Below, piece by piece: positions 33,725-42,637 of a DNA stretch of 64,000 bases (position 1 is the stretch's first letter; each line of letters begins with the position of its first letter). The notes under the pieces were generated by a model. The model ran no database searches and was not told the DNA's origin. It was given only the letters and a program-made list of their open reading frames with translations. Origin of the DNA: an uncultured Lachnospiraceae bacterium (GTDB lineage Bacteria; Bacillota; Clostridia; Lachnospirales; Lachnospiraceae); assembly GCA_910588965.1 (NCBI GenBank), contig CAJUSO010000006.1, forward strand, positions 24,392 to 88,391, read 5' to 3'. The translations under genes were made by a program, and so were the position numbers.

Positions 33725-35670
33725 AGGATGGGTTTATCAAGGCGGCGGCCCTGACCCCCAAAATCCGGGTGGCAGACCCCGCGTACAACAAGCGGGCAAT
33801 CATTGAGAAGATAGAAGAAGCAGAGAGCCAGAGGGCTGTAGTGGCCGTATTCCCGGAATTGTGCATCACAGGGTATACCTGCGGGGATCTGTTTTTGATG
33901 GACACGCTGCTGTGCCAGGCGCAGGACGCGCTTTTGGAAATCGCGGCAGAGACCAATGGGAAAAATATGCTGGTCTTTGTAGGCTTGCCTTTCCCCTGGA
34001 AAGGCAGGCTCTACAACGTGGCGGCAGCCTTGGCAAACGGCGCGGTGCTGGGATTCGTACCCAAGAGGTGCATCCCAAATTACAACGAGTTTTACGAAGG
34101 CCGGTATTTTACGCCAGGGGAGGAGGAACCTGTGGAAGTCTCCTTAAAAGACGGCAGGAAAATCCCCATGGGCAGCCGCCTGCTGTTCTGCCCAGACAGC
34201 CTGCCTTTGCTTAAGGTTGGCGCAGAAATCTGTGAGGATTTGTGGACGCCCAGCCCGCCCAGCATTTCCCATGCGCTGGCGGGGGCAAACCTGGTTGTGA
34301 ACCTGTCCGCTAGCGATGAGGCCACCGGGAAGAGCCGCTACCGGAAAAATCTGGTGGAAGGCCAGTCTGCAAGGCTGCTCTGCGGCTATGTCTATGCCAG
34401 CGCAGGGGACGGGGAGTCCACCCAGGACGTGGTCTATTCCGCCCACAATATGATTGCCGAGAACGGCATCATGCTGGCGGAGGCCAGGCGGTTCCAGAAC
34501 CAGCCTGTCTATGGGGAAGTCGATATCAAGAGGCTGGACGGCCAGCGCCGGAAGATGTCCACCTTTACAGGGCGCCCGGCGCCTTACCAAGAGATATCCT
34601 TCCATCTGCGCCAGGAACAGACGGCCCTTACCCGCTTTGTGGATCCCCATCCCTTCGTGCCTGGCGGGCAGGAAGAGCGCCGCAAGCGGTGTGAAGAAAT
34701 CCTGTCCATCCAGTCCATGGGGCTGAAAAAGCGGCTGGAGCATACCGGATGCTGCCAGGCGGTGGTGGGTATTTCCGGCGGATTGGATTCCACCCTGGCG
34801 CTTCTGGTGACGGTGCGGGCTTTTGATCTTTTGGGGCTTAGCCGGAAGGGGGTCCGGGCGGTGACCATGCCGGGCTTTGGCACTACAGGCCGTACTTATG
34901 GCAATGCCGTAAGCCTAATCCGCTGCCTGGGGGTAGGGTTCCAGGAGGTGGATATCAAAGAAGCGGTACAAGTCCATTTCCGGGATATCGCCCAGGAAGA
35001 GGGCAAGCATGACATTACTTACGAGAACAGCCAGGCCAGGGAGCGGACCCAGATCCTGATGGATATCGCGAACCAGGGAAACGGCCTGGTCATTGGCACA
35101 GGCGACATGTCGGAACTGGCCTTGGGCTGGGCGACTTATAATGGGGACCATATGTCTATGTATGGGGTCAATGCTTCCGTGCCCAAGACCCTGGTACGCC
35201 ATCTGGTGCAGTATTATGCAGATACCTGCGGGGTAGGGCAGCTTCGCGATATCCTGCTGGATATCCTGGACACGCCGGTCAGCCCGGAGCTTTTGCCTCC
35301 GGAGGACGGTAAGATTTCCCAGAAAACAGAGGATATCGTAGGGCCTTATGAACTCCACGATTTCTTCCTGTACCATATGCTCCGTTCTGGATTTGAGCCG
35401 GGCAAAATTTTCCGCCTGGCTGTGTACGCCTTTGGCCGGGATGCCTCTGGCTACGGCCAGGAAACCATCTTAAAATGGCTAAAGGTATTTGTAAGGCGTT
35501 TCTTCTCCCAACAGTTTAAACGCTCCTGCCTGCCGGACGGGCCTAAGGTGGGGACGGTGGCAGTATCCCCCAGGGGAGACCTGCGGATGCCCAGCGATGC
35601 CAGCGCGGCAGCCTGGATGGCACAGGTAGAGGCACTGGAACAATTCTATGGAGAAAACGGCGCGAGGTGA
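33721..35670 (+). CDS. nadE: Glutamine-dependent NAD+ synthase
   Basis: The last step of NAD synthesis: nicotinate adenine dinucleotide is amidated using glutamine. The 649 residues hold an N-terminal nitrilase-type glutaminase (catalytic Glu46 in FPELCITG, Lys115 in VPKRC, Cys171 in AEICEDLW) and a C-terminal synthetase with the ATP loop SGGLDST near 351 and GTGDMSELALGW. This is the large glutamine-using form rather than the small ammonia-using one. It is coupled to hslO upstream, and the flavodoxin gene starts five bases after its stop. Confidence 0.97.
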   Translation: MKDGFIKAAALTPKIRVADPAYNKRAIIEKIEEAESQRAVVAVFPELCITGYTCGDLFLMDTLLCQAQDALLEIAAETNGKNMLVFVGLPFPWKGRLYNVAAALANGAVLGFVPKRCIPNYNEFYEGRYFTPGEEEPVEVSLKDGRKIPMGSRLLFCPDSLPLLKVGAEICEDLWTPSPPSISHALAGANLVVNLSASDEATGKSRYRKNLVEGQSARLLCGYVYASAGDGESTQDVVYSAHNMIAENGIMLAEARRFQNQPVYGEVDIKRLDGQRRKMSTFTGRPAPYQEISFHLRQEQTALTRFVDPHPFVPGGQEERRKRCEEILSIQSMGLKKRLEHTGCCQAVVGISGGLDSTLALLVTVRAFDLLGLSRKGVRAVTMPGFGTTGRTYGNAVSLIRCLGVGFQEVDIKEAVQVHFRDIAQEEGKHDITYENSQARERTQILMDIANQGNGLVIGTGDMSELALGWATYNGDHMSMYGVNASVPKTLVRHLVQYYADTCGVGQLRDILLDILDTPVSPELLPPEDGKISQKTEDIVGPYELHDFFLYHMLRSGFEPGKIFRLAVYAFGRDASGYGQETILKWLKVFVRRFFSQQFKRSCLPDGPKVGTVAVSPRGDLRMPSDASAAAWMAQVEALEQFYGENGAR

Positions 35671-35675
35671 ATGTC

Positions 35676-36179
35676 ATGGATTACATGGTGGTCTATTCCA
35701 GCAAGACAGGGAATACGAAGAAAATAGCCACTGAGATTTTCAGTGCCCTGCCGGGGATGTCGAAGGATATGCAGCATATAGAAGAATACAAAGGGAAGGA
35801 CGCAGACATGTTTTTCGTGGGCTTCTGGGTAGACCGGGGCACCTGCGATATGTCTGTCATTGAGATGCTCTCCAGGCTCCACGGGAAAAAGGTGGCTTTG
35901 TTCGGCACCTGCGGCCTGGGGCACGATGCAGAATACTATAAAATGATTGAGCAGAAGGTAGAGGTATGGGTCCCAGACGACTGCGAATACCTGGGTGCTT
36001 TCCTCTGCCAGGGCAAGATGCCCATGCAGCTGCGGGAAAATTATGAAATCCCGATGGAAGACCCCAGGCAGGAAGCCTGGCGCAGGCAGATGCTGCGGAA
36101 TTTCGACGAAGGGCTGTTCCATCCCAATGAAGAAGATGTAAGGAAAGCCCGGGAATTTGTAAAGAGGCTGATGCGCTGA
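35676..36179 (+). CDS. Flavodoxin-family protein
   Basis: A 167-residue flavodoxin-like protein. The FMN phosphate-binding loop SSKTGNTKKIA begins at residue 8, followed by the WVDRGTCD and FGTCGLGHDAEYY segments that would contact the isoalloxazine ring. The C-terminal part (about 115-167) is a charged helical extension. Start ATG 35676 follows GAGGTGA; a GTG at 35667 overlapping nadE is less likely. Members of this subfamily are small electron carriers; the partner here is unknown. Confidence 0.88.
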   Translation: MDYMVVYSSKTGNTKKIATEIFSALPGMSKDMQHIEEYKGKDADMFFVGFWVDRGTCDMSVIEMLSRLHGKKVALFGTCGLGHDAEYYKMIEQKVEVWVPDDCEYLGAFLCQGKMPMQLRENYEIPMEDPRQEAWRRQMLRNFDEGLFHPNEEDVRKAREFVKRLMR

Positions 36180-36181
36180 AC

Positions 36182-36245
36182 GCTTGGCAGTTCGGTTAAT
36201 TGCTTGCCTGAATCCAATCAGCTGCGCAATTAACCGGATATCCAA
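36182..36245. repeat. Inverted repeat in the convergent gap after the flavodoxin gene
   Basis: CGGTTAATTGC and GCAATTAACCG form an 11-bp perfect stem around about 20 bases, with an outer CTTGG/CCAAG pair. It sits between convergent genes but lacks a T run on either strand; a factor-independent terminator is possible but weak. Confidence 0.55.
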
Positions 36246-36355
36246 GCCGGGTACAAGGAAGAAAATGATAGGCAGCCCTGTGCCCGTCTGCGGCACGCCT
36301 GCCCCATTGGCCCGCGAAACCGTATTGGGAGTTTCAGGCTTTCCCATCGTTTTGT

Positions 36356-36616
36356 TTATTCTGCCCCATCGCCAGTGGAAGAAACGTCTGTCATATAATC
36401 ATTGATGGCGCTTAAGTCCACCTCGGTCTGCACTACCTTATCGTTGTCAGAAGCGCGGAAATACCCATAGGCAGAATAGCCTACCCAGCCAATGACGGCA
36501 ACGCCGACGATTGCGGCGCATCCAGTGGAAAGGGTGCGTTTCATCTTCTCTTTCTTCATGGTCTTTTTGCGGTTTGCTTTTTCCTGTTTATACCGGTCTA
36601 CTTTTGCTTGGCTCAT
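36356..36616 (-). CDS. Small single-pass membrane protein, unknown
   Basis: An 86-residue protein I do not recognise. Residues 1-28 are strongly basic (QEKANRKKTMKKEKMKR), 29-50 hydrophobic (TGCAAIVGVAVIGWVGYSAYGYF) and the rest acidic and polar. Topology by the positive-inside rule: N terminus in, C terminus out. I chose ATG 36616, which follows AAGGAGA; the longer frame from 36658 lacks a site. A TATAAT at 36669-36674 on the minus strand is a likely -10. It is transcribed away from folA. Confidence 0.75.
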   Translation of the reverse strand: MSQAKVDRYKQEKANRKKTMKKEKMKRTLSTGCAAIVGVAVIGWVGYSAYGYFRASDNDKVVQTEVDLSAINDYMTDVSSTGDGAE

Positions 36617-36682
36617 AATAAATCTCCTTATTTTCCTTAAAATTAGGCGTCTGCCCACATCAACCCTGATTATACACCATTT

Positions 36683-36711
36683 TTGTGAAAAAGTCTTGAA
36701 AAAAATAAAAA
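36683..36711 (+). promoter_or_regulatory. Candidate promoter for folA
   Basis: TTGTGA, a 17-bp A-rich spacer and TAAAAA lie about 30 bp before the folA start, back to back with the minus-strand -10 at 36669-36674. Confidence 0.4.
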
Positions 36712-36741
36712 AACAAGAAAAAATGTAATGGAGGGAATCTT

Positions 36742-37257
36742 ATGAATTTAATTGCAGCAGCAGACGCGGGCTGGGGCATTGGCTTCCAAAACCGCCTATT
36801 GGCGCATATCCCGGAGGATATGGAATTTTTTAAAGAAATGACGGCGGGGCATGTGGCTGTGATGGGAAGGAGGACATTAGAGAGCCTCCCCGGCGGCCAG
36901 CCCCTAAAAGGCAGGAGAAACCTGGTGCTGACCCAGGACATTTCCTTCCAGAGAAAGGGCGCTGCCATTGTGCACAGCATCCAGGAACTCCTTCAGGAAC
37001 TTACGCCTTTTGGCAGCAAGGAAGTCTATGTGATAGGGGGGGCATGCGTCTACCGCCAGCTGCTGGGCTTTTGTGATACTGCCTATATCACAAAGATTTC
37101 CCATACGTTCCAGGCAGATGCCTTCCTCCCAAACCTGGACAGGCAGGAAGGCTGGGAACTGGCGGCTTCCAGCAAAGAGCAGGTTTCCGCTGCCAATGGC
37201 CTGAAATACCGTTTCCTAACATATAGGAGAAGGCAAGAGGCGCACAGTGCGCCCTAG
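36742..37257 (+). CDS. folA: Dihydrofolate reductase
   Basis: NADPH-dependent reduction of dihydrofolate to tetrahydrofolate; 171 residues, normal size. Landmarks: NLIAAADAGWGIGFQNRLLAHIPEDM with the active-site acid in PEDM, VMGRRTLESLPGG for cofactor binding, RRNLVLTQD, and VYVIGGACVYRQLL. The tail after residue 160 is short and basic. TGGAGGGAA precedes the start. No thyA gene is adjacent. Confidence 0.96.
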   Translation: MNLIAAADAGWGIGFQNRLLAHIPEDMEFFKEMTAGHVAVMGRRTLESLPGGQPLKGRRNLVLTQDISFQRKGAAIVHSIQELLQELTPFGSKEVYVIGGACVYRQLLGFCDTAYITKISHTFQADAFLPNLDRQEGWELAASSKEQVSAANGLKYRFLTYRRRQEAHSAP

Positions 37258-37313
37258 GCGGATACCAGCGTACATAAGCAGGGACAATCGTTGGAGCAAA
37301 GGAGCAATATGCT

Positions 37314-38264
37314 ATGATGGAAAATTTTATTTTTAGTATCAATGTGACAATCCCCATTTTCTTGGTCATGGTGTTAGGATGGGCCTTGAAACAGGCGCGT
37401 ATGCTGGATGGCAATTTCGTATCCGTGGCCAATAAATTCAATTTCAGCATCACCCTGCCTTTCCTGCTGTTTCGGGATATTTCCGCCGTGGATATCCGCG
37501 CCGTGTTTGACCTGGAGTACGTGCTGTTCTGCGCCGCCTCCAGTTCTGCATGTTTCTGGGCAATCTGGGGCGGCGCCAAGCTATTCCTGAAAGACCGTTC
37601 CTTGACAGGGGCTTTTGTACAGGCGTCCTTCCGCAGCAGCGCAGCCGTTATGGGGCTGGCGTTCATCCAGAACATCTACGGGCCGTCGGCAATGGGGCCA
37701 TTGATGATTATAGGGGCCGTCCCCCTTTATAATATCTATTCTGTGCTGGTACTGACTTTTGAAGGCTCCCATGCCTCCATGGATAGGCGTGGGAAACTCA
37801 AAGAGGCCTGCGCCAATATCCTGAAAAACCCCATTATCCTGGCTATTTTCCTGGGGCTGGCCGTATCCTTCTTCCATATCACGTTTCCTGTTTGGATAAA
37901 CAAGGCCATCCAGAACGTAGCGCAGATGGCTACCCCGCTGGCCCTGGTAACGTTAGGCGCCGGGTTTGAAGGCCGCAAAGCCTTAGCAAAGCTAAAACCC
38001 ACCTTGGCGGCGTCTTTTTTAAAGCTCATAGCCCAGCCCGCCCTGATCCTGCCGGTAGCCCTAGCCCTAGGCTTCGGCCGTGAAAAACTAGTCGCTATCC
38101 TTATCATGCTGGCAGCCCCCGCCACGCCCAGCTGTTATATCATGGCCAAAAACATGGGGCATGACGGCACGCTGACTGCCAGCACGGTAGTAGCTACTAC
38201 GCTGCTCTCTGCTTTTACCCTAACCGGCTGGATCTTCCTGCTGAAAATCCTTGGCTACCTATAG
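37314..38264 (+). CDS. AEC-family permease (auxin efflux carrier type)
   Basis: A 316-residue membrane transporter with about ten hydrophobic segments in two halves of five. The first half includes FLVMVLGWALKQARMLDG and the second LALVTLGAGFEG and IAQPALILPVALALGFGREKL, both typical of the AEC (PF03547) family. These proteins move organic acids such as malate or malonate, or amino-acid derivatives. The substrate cannot be read from sequence. It ends 30 bp from the convergent methyltransferase gene with no clear terminator between. Confidence 0.9.
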   Translation: MMENFIFSINVTIPIFLVMVLGWALKQARMLDGNFVSVANKFNFSITLPFLLFRDISAVDIRAVFDLEYVLFCAASSSACFWAIWGGAKLFLKDRSLTGAFVQASFRSSAAVMGLAFIQNIYGPSAMGPLMIIGAVPLYNIYSVLVLTFEGSHASMDRRGKLKEACANILKNPIILAIFLGLAVSFFHITFPVWINKAIQNVAQMATPLALVTLGAGFEGRKALAKLKPTLAASFLKLIAQPALILPVALALGFGREKLVAILIMLAAPATPSCYIMAKNMGHDGTLTASTVVATTLLSAFTLTGWIFLLKILGYL

Positions 38265-38294
38265 GGGCATTTGGGCCGGCTTTCCCCCTTTGCC

Positions 38295-39050
38295 CTATTT
38301 CTGCGCCATTACGCAATACCAATCCGCCCGTTCCGGGGGGACCTGCTCAAAATAAGCGGGATGGCACATTACCTGGATCTTCCGGTATCCCAGTTCCTGG
38401 ATTTTCCGTATGACCTTTTCCCGGGAGATTGGGTAATATCTTTCATCAAAAACCTCTTTCTGCACAATACGCCCATTTTTTTCGAAAGCATACAGCAGAT
38501 GGAATTCCATCGACCCATCTGCACAGTAATCCCATAGCTGTACCAGGTTTACCCTGGTGTCCCCGGTAAACATAGGCTCGTAAAGATGGAAACGGTTGTG
38601 CTCCTCCAGGATTTTGTCCCAGTTGCGCATGTCATAATAAAGATACCCGCCCTTTTTTACCAGGCGGTCCATCTGTTCCAGGGTCTTTTCCAAGTCCTCA
38701 TTCGGCACATGGGGCAGGGAATTCCCAGTGCTGGACACACAGTCAAAAGTTTCTTCAAACTTTTCTGTAAGCTTCCGGAAATCACATTCCCGCAAATTTA
38801 TGGGCACCCTGTGCCAATCTGCCTTTTGCTTGCATTTTGCCAGCATCTCCCCGTTTAAATCCGAGCCGTACAGACTTATCCCAAGTTCTGCGACAGGCAG
38901 CGTCAGGCTTCCTGTCCCAATACTTACATCCAGTAGGCTCTGTATCTCTTTTCCTTCCAGTACCTTAACCCAGTGCTTTTTCACAGCCTGGAATTTTTCC
39001 ACATTTTCAAACAAATCATAGATATCTGTCCTGTCATATAAAGTAGCCAT
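38295..39050 (-). CDS. Class I SAM-dependent methyltransferase
   Basis: A 251-residue methyltransferase. Motif I is LLDVSIGTGSLTLPVAELG (with SIGTGS in place of GCGTG), followed by LYGSDLNGEML, FDCVSSTGNSLPHV and GGYLYYDMRNWD. The N-terminal LYDRTDIYDLFEN resembles glycine/sarcosine-N-methyltransferase-like enzymes of Firmicutes. The substrate is unknown. AGGAGGAC precedes the start, and a consensus promoter lies just upstream on the minus strand, divergent from the sodium/proline symporter. Confidence 0.88.
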   Translation of the reverse strand: MATLYDRTDIYDLFENVEKFQAVKKHWVKVLEGKEIQSLLDVSIGTGSLTLPVAELGISLYGSDLNGEMLAKCKQKADWHRVPINLRECDFRKLTEKFEETFDCVSSTGNSLPHVPNEDLEKTLEQMDRLVKKGGYLYYDMRNWDKILEEHNRFHLYEPMFTGDTRVNLVQLWDYCADGSMEFHLLYAFEKNGRIVQKEVFDERYYPISREKVIRKIQELGYRKIQVMCHPAYFEQVPPERADWYCVMAQK

Positions 39051-39083
39051 GTGTCCTCCTTCTCAAATCTTGATGCTATACTT

Positions 39084-39112
39084 ATTCTACACCCTTTTTT
39101 GCCCTTGTGCAA
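39084..39112 (-). promoter_or_regulatory. Promoter for the methyltransferase gene
   Basis: Minus strand: TTGCAC, a 17-bp spacer and TAGAAT, about 34 bp before the start codon. Confidence 0.65.
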
Positions 39113-39119
39113 TCCACTC

Positions 39120-39148
39120 TTGACGTTAGCGCTATAATTTGCTAAAGT
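39120..39148 (+). promoter_or_regulatory. Promoter for putP
   Basis: TTGACG, a 17-bp spacer and TAAAGT, about 40 bp before the putP start. Its -35 lies seven bases from the divergent methyltransferase -35. Confidence 0.65.
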
Positions 39149-39189
39149 ATGGAAGTAACATAAAATAAAATATATGAAGGAGTAAAGTT

Positions 39190-40737
39190 ATGACAATGAA
39201 CACAATCTGGTTTTTCGTGGCATTTGCGGCATATCTGCTGATGATGGTTACAATTGGCGCATTCTATATGAAACGGAACAAGGATGCAGACGATTACTTT
39301 TTGGGAGGCCGCGGCTTGGGCGGCTGGGTGGCTGCCCTTTCCGCCCAGGCATCGGACATGAGCGGCTGGCTCCTGATGGGCCTGCCGGGCTCCGTCTATG
39401 CCCTTGGGACGGGACAGGCATGGATTGCGGTAGGCCTGTTTATCGGGACGGTATTGAACTGGTACGTCATTTCTGCCAGGCTGCGCCGTTATACCATCCG
39501 TGCCAATAATTCTGTGACTTTCCCGGAATACTTAGAAAACCGTTTCCATGACAAGAAGAAAATCCTGCTGCTGGTCTCTTCAATTGTGATTGTGGTATTC
39601 TTCCTGGTCTATACGGCTTCTGCCCTTGCAGCAGGCGGCAAGCTATTTGCCAGCGTATTTGGCGTAGATTATACCATGGCCCTTACGATTGGGGCGGCCG
39701 TCATCCTGGCCTATACCTTTATGGGAGGGTTTATGGCGGTCTGCACCACGGATTTTATCCAGGGGACCTTGATGCTGGTAGGCCTTCTGGTGGTGCCTAT
39801 CCTGGCCTATGCCATGATGGGGCCTGATACCCTGGCTGCGAACCTGGCTGCCAGCAATGTGCCGGGAGGCGTGGACGGGTATCTGGATCTGTTTAGCAAC
39901 GGCGAGGCCCATTACAGCGCAGTGGAAATCATTTCCCAGCTGGCCTGGGGGCTGGGTTATTGTGGGATGCCCCATATCCTGACCCGTTTCATGGCAGTAA
40001 AAAGCGAGAAGGAACTGAAAAAATCCAGGGTCATTGCGACGGTTTGGGTGGCGATCTCCCTGGGGATGGCAGTGGTGATTGGCATTGTAGGGCGCGCTTA
40101 CCTTTACCCGGAAGTCCTTGGGGAAGGGGCAGTGTCCACGGAAAACGTGTTTATTGAGATGATTACCCGGCTGTTTACCAAAGACCTGAGCCTTGCCTTT
40201 ATTGGCGGCATTTTCCTCTGCGGTATTTTAGCTGCCATTATGTCTACGGCAGATTCCCAGCTCCTGATTACGGCTTCTTCTGCCTCCAAGGATATCTACC
40301 AGGGCGTCATAAACCCCAAAGCCAGCAGCAAGAAGGTCCTGGTGCTGAGCCGCGTTACAGTAGTTGTGGTGGCTATCCTGGCCTACCTCATTGCGTTAGA
40401 CCCGAACAGCAGTATTATGGGGCTGGTATCCAATGCCTGGGCAGGCTTGGGCTCTGCATTTGGGCCTACCATTGTGCTTTCCCTGTTCTGGAAACGGGCC
40501 AATATGCCAGGAGCCGTAGCAGGGATTATCTCTGGCGGGCTTACCGTCCTTATTTGGGATTACATACCGCTGGCCGGCGGGCAGACCTTAGGGGCGGCGA
40601 CAGGCCTCTATTCCCTGGTGGTAGGGTTTGCAACCAGCCTGGTGCTGATACTGGCTGTCAGCCTCTGCACCAAAGCGCCGGACGCAGGGATTATCCAGGA
40701 GTTTGAGGATGTGGCGTCAGGAAGGGTGAAGGGATAA
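39190..40737 (+). CDS. putP: Sodium/proline symporter
   Basis: A sodium:solute symporter of 515 residues with about 13 membrane segments. PutP landmarks: DDYFLGGRGLGGWVAALSAQASDMSGWLLMGLPG near the N terminus, SARLRRYT, NSVTFPEYLENRF, and GILAAIMSTADSQLL in the sodium-binding region. Proline specificity is supported by the strong overall PutP resemblance; no proline-catabolic gene is adjacent, so osmoprotection or uptake for Stickland fermentation are both possible. Confidence 0.93.
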   Translation: MTMNTIWFFVAFAAYLLMMVTIGAFYMKRNKDADDYFLGGRGLGGWVAALSAQASDMSGWLLMGLPGSVYALGTGQAWIAVGLFIGTVLNWYVISARLRRYTIRANNSVTFPEYLENRFHDKKKILLLVSSIVIVVFFLVYTASALAAGGKLFASVFGVDYTMALTIGAAVILAYTFMGGFMAVCTTDFIQGTLMLVGLLVVPILAYAMMGPDTLAANLAASNVPGGVDGYLDLFSNGEAHYSAVEIISQLAWGLGYCGMPHILTRFMAVKSEKELKKSRVIATVWVAISLGMAVVIGIVGRAYLYPEVLGEGAVSTENVFIEMITRLFTKDLSLAFIGGIFLCGILAAIMSTADSQLLITASSASKDIYQGVINPKASSKKVLVLSRVTVVVVAILAYLIALDPNSSIMGLVSNAWAGLGSAFGPTIVLSLFWKRANMPGAVAGIISGGLTVLIWDYIPLAGGQTLGAATGLYSLVVGFATSLVLILAVSLCTKAPDAGIIQEFEDVASGRVKG

Positions 40738-40759
40738 AATCTGCCCTCCGGCGGGCAGG

Positions 40760-40798
40760 AAGGGCACGGGCAAGCGGGATGCTTTGCCCGTGCCCTTT
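40760..40798 (+). terminator. Hairpin terminator after putP
   Basis: AAGGGCACGGGCAA pairs with TTGCCCGTGCCCTT (14 bp), followed by a short T-rich stretch. The stem is strong and the T tract weak. Confidence 0.65.
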
Positions 40799-40822
40799 CA
40801 GGTTGGAAAGTGAAAAAGAGGC

Positions 40823-40851
40823 TTCCCTAACTAGGGGATTTCTGTTACAAT
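40823..40851 (+). promoter_or_regulatory. Candidate promoter for ilvB
   Basis: TTCCCT, a 17-bp spacer and TACAAT, with TG two bases before the -10. The transcript would have a short leader of about 40 bases, so no T-box or leader-peptide control is apparent. Confidence 0.55.
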
Positions 40852-40896
40852 ATAAAAATACTGATTTTGTCAAAACTAATATTTCGAGGTGATGAT

Positions 40897-42621
40897 ATGG
40901 CAATGGATATAACCGGAAGGAAATTATTTGTGAAGGCGTTGTCGGAGGAAGGCGTGGATACGGTCTTTGCCTATCCCGGCGGCATGGTGACAGATATCCT
41001 GGATGAATTATACAAGCATGAAGAGATAGAGCTGGTATTGCCCCGCCATGAGCAGGGGCTTATCCATGAGGCTGAGGGGTACGCCAAGGCCACGGGGAAG
41101 GTAGGGGTCTGTATCGTGACCAGCGGCCCTGGCGCCACCAATATTATCACTGGCCTTGCAGACGCCCACTATGACAGCATCCCCCTGGTCTGCATCACCG
41201 GCCAGGTGCCCCTTGGCCTAATCGGGAATGACGCTTTCCAGGAAGTGGATATTGTAGGCATGACCCGGAGCATTACGAAATATGGCGTGACCGTGCGTAA
41301 CCGCAAGGATTTGGGCCGTATCCTGAAAATGGCGTTCCATATCGCCAGGTCCGGGAAGCCGGGCCCTGTGCTGATTGACCTCCCCAAGGATATCCAGACC
41401 TCGGCAGGGCCGGGCGAATACCCGGATTCTGTCTCTATCCGGGGCTATAAGCCCAATGAGAGCGTCCATGTAGGCCAGCTGAAGAAGGGCTACAAGCTGC
41501 TGAAAGCGGCCAAAAAGCCCCTGTTCCTGATTGGGGGCGGCGTCAACAGCGCCCGTGCCAACCAGGAAATGCTGGAACTGGTGGAAAAGACAAAGATCCC
41601 TGTGATTACCACTATCATGGGCAAAGGGGCCATCCCCACAGGGCATCCCTATTATATTGGCAACAGCGGCATGCATGGGAAATATGCGGCGAATATTGCG
41701 GTAGGCCACTGTGACGTGCTCTTTTCCATCGGCACCCGGTTTAACGACCGGATTACCGGGGATTTGAATGAGTTTGCCCCCTGTGCCCAGATTGTCCATG
41801 TGGACATTGACGCCGCCGCCATTTCCAGGAATGTGGTGGTGGACGTGCCCATCGTGGCGGACGCCAAGCTGGCCTTGCAGAAGCTCCTGGAATGGGCAGA
41901 GCCCCAGGATACGGAGGAGTGGCTGGCGCAGATCCGGGAATGGGACAAGGAAAATCCCTTAGAAATGCGCAGGGATAAGGGGATGACGCCCCAGATGGTT
42001 ATGGAAGGGATTAATGAGCAGTTCCCGGAAGGGATTATCGTGACGGATGTAGGGCAGCATCAGATGTGGGCGGCCCAATACATATCCTTGGATGAGAACA
42101 AGCAGTTTATCACTTCTGGGGGCCTTGGCACTATGGGGTTTGGCTTCCCGGCAGCCATTGGGGCGAAGATTGGCTGCCCCCAAAAGCCGGTTGTCTGCAT
42201 CAGCGGCGACGGCGGGATGCAGATGAACCTCCAGGAATTTGCCACGGCTATGGCCCAGGGGGCAGGTGTGGTTGTCTGCGTCCTGAACAATTACTATCTG
42301 GGCATGGTGCGCCAGATGCAGCAGCTTTTCTACGGTAAGCGTTATTGGGCCACCTGCCTGCGCCGCCGGAAGGGCTGCCCGCAGGAATGCAAGGGCCCGA
42401 ACCCTTCCTGCCCGCCTTATGAGCCGGATTTTGTGAAGCTGGCGGAAAGCTATGGCGCCTGCGGCATCCGGGTAGAAAGGGAGGAAGAAATCGCTCCTGC
42501 CTTTGAGAAGGCCAAAGCCCAGGATGTCCCTGTCTTAATTGAGTTTATGATTGCCACTGAGGAAATCGTGCTGCCCATGGTCCGGGGCGGGAACCCTATG
42601 ACAGAGATGATTTTAAAATAA
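40897..42621 (+). CDS. ilvB: Acetolactate synthase, large (catalytic) subunit
   Basis: A thiamine-diphosphate enzyme making 2-acetolactate for valine, leucine and isoleucine. The 574-residue protein has the activating Glu in LPRHEQGLIHEAEG, FAD-region segments GKGAIPTGHP and SIGTRFNDR, and the ThDP/Mg motif SGDGGMQMNLQEFATA through LNNYYLGMVRQMQ. Odd feature: between FYGKRYWAT and PDFVKLAESYG there is an added Cys-rich stretch of about 17 residues (C-x6-C-x3-C-x6-C), absent from E. coli and B. subtilis enzymes as I remember them. ATG 40897 follows GAGGTGAT. It forms an operon with ilvN. Confidence 0.95.
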   Translation: MAMDITGRKLFVKALSEEGVDTVFAYPGGMVTDILDELYKHEEIELVLPRHEQGLIHEAEGYAKATGKVGVCIVTSGPGATNIITGLADAHYDSIPLVCITGQVPLGLIGNDAFQEVDIVGMTRSITKYGVTVRNRKDLGRILKMAFHIARSGKPGPVLIDLPKDIQTSAGPGEYPDSVSIRGYKPNESVHVGQLKKGYKLLKAAKKPLFLIGGGVNSARANQEMLELVEKTKIPVITTIMGKGAIPTGHPYYIGNSGMHGKYAANIAVGHCDVLFSIGTRFNDRITGDLNEFAPCAQIVHVDIDAAAISRNVVVDVPIVADAKLALQKLLEWAEPQDTEEWLAQIREWDKENPLEMRRDKGMTPQMVMEGINEQFPEGIIVTDVGQHQMWAAQYISLDENKQFITSGGLGTMGFGFPAAIGAKIGCPQKPVVCISGDGGMQMNLQEFATAMAQGAGVVVCVLNNYYLGMVRQMQQLFYGKRYWATCLRRRKGCPQECKGPNPSCPPYEPDFVKLAESYGACGIRVEREEEIAPAFEKAKAQDVPVLIEFMIATEEIVLPMVRGGNPMTEMILK

Positions 42622-42637
42622 AGGTGGAGGGAAGAGA

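Noticed and set aside
35676..36179. Bilirubin-reduction accessory flavodoxin (BilS-like)
   Set aside because: A flavodoxin fold is visible, but no bilirubin reductase gene is nearby and I cannot separate flavodoxin subfamilies by eye.
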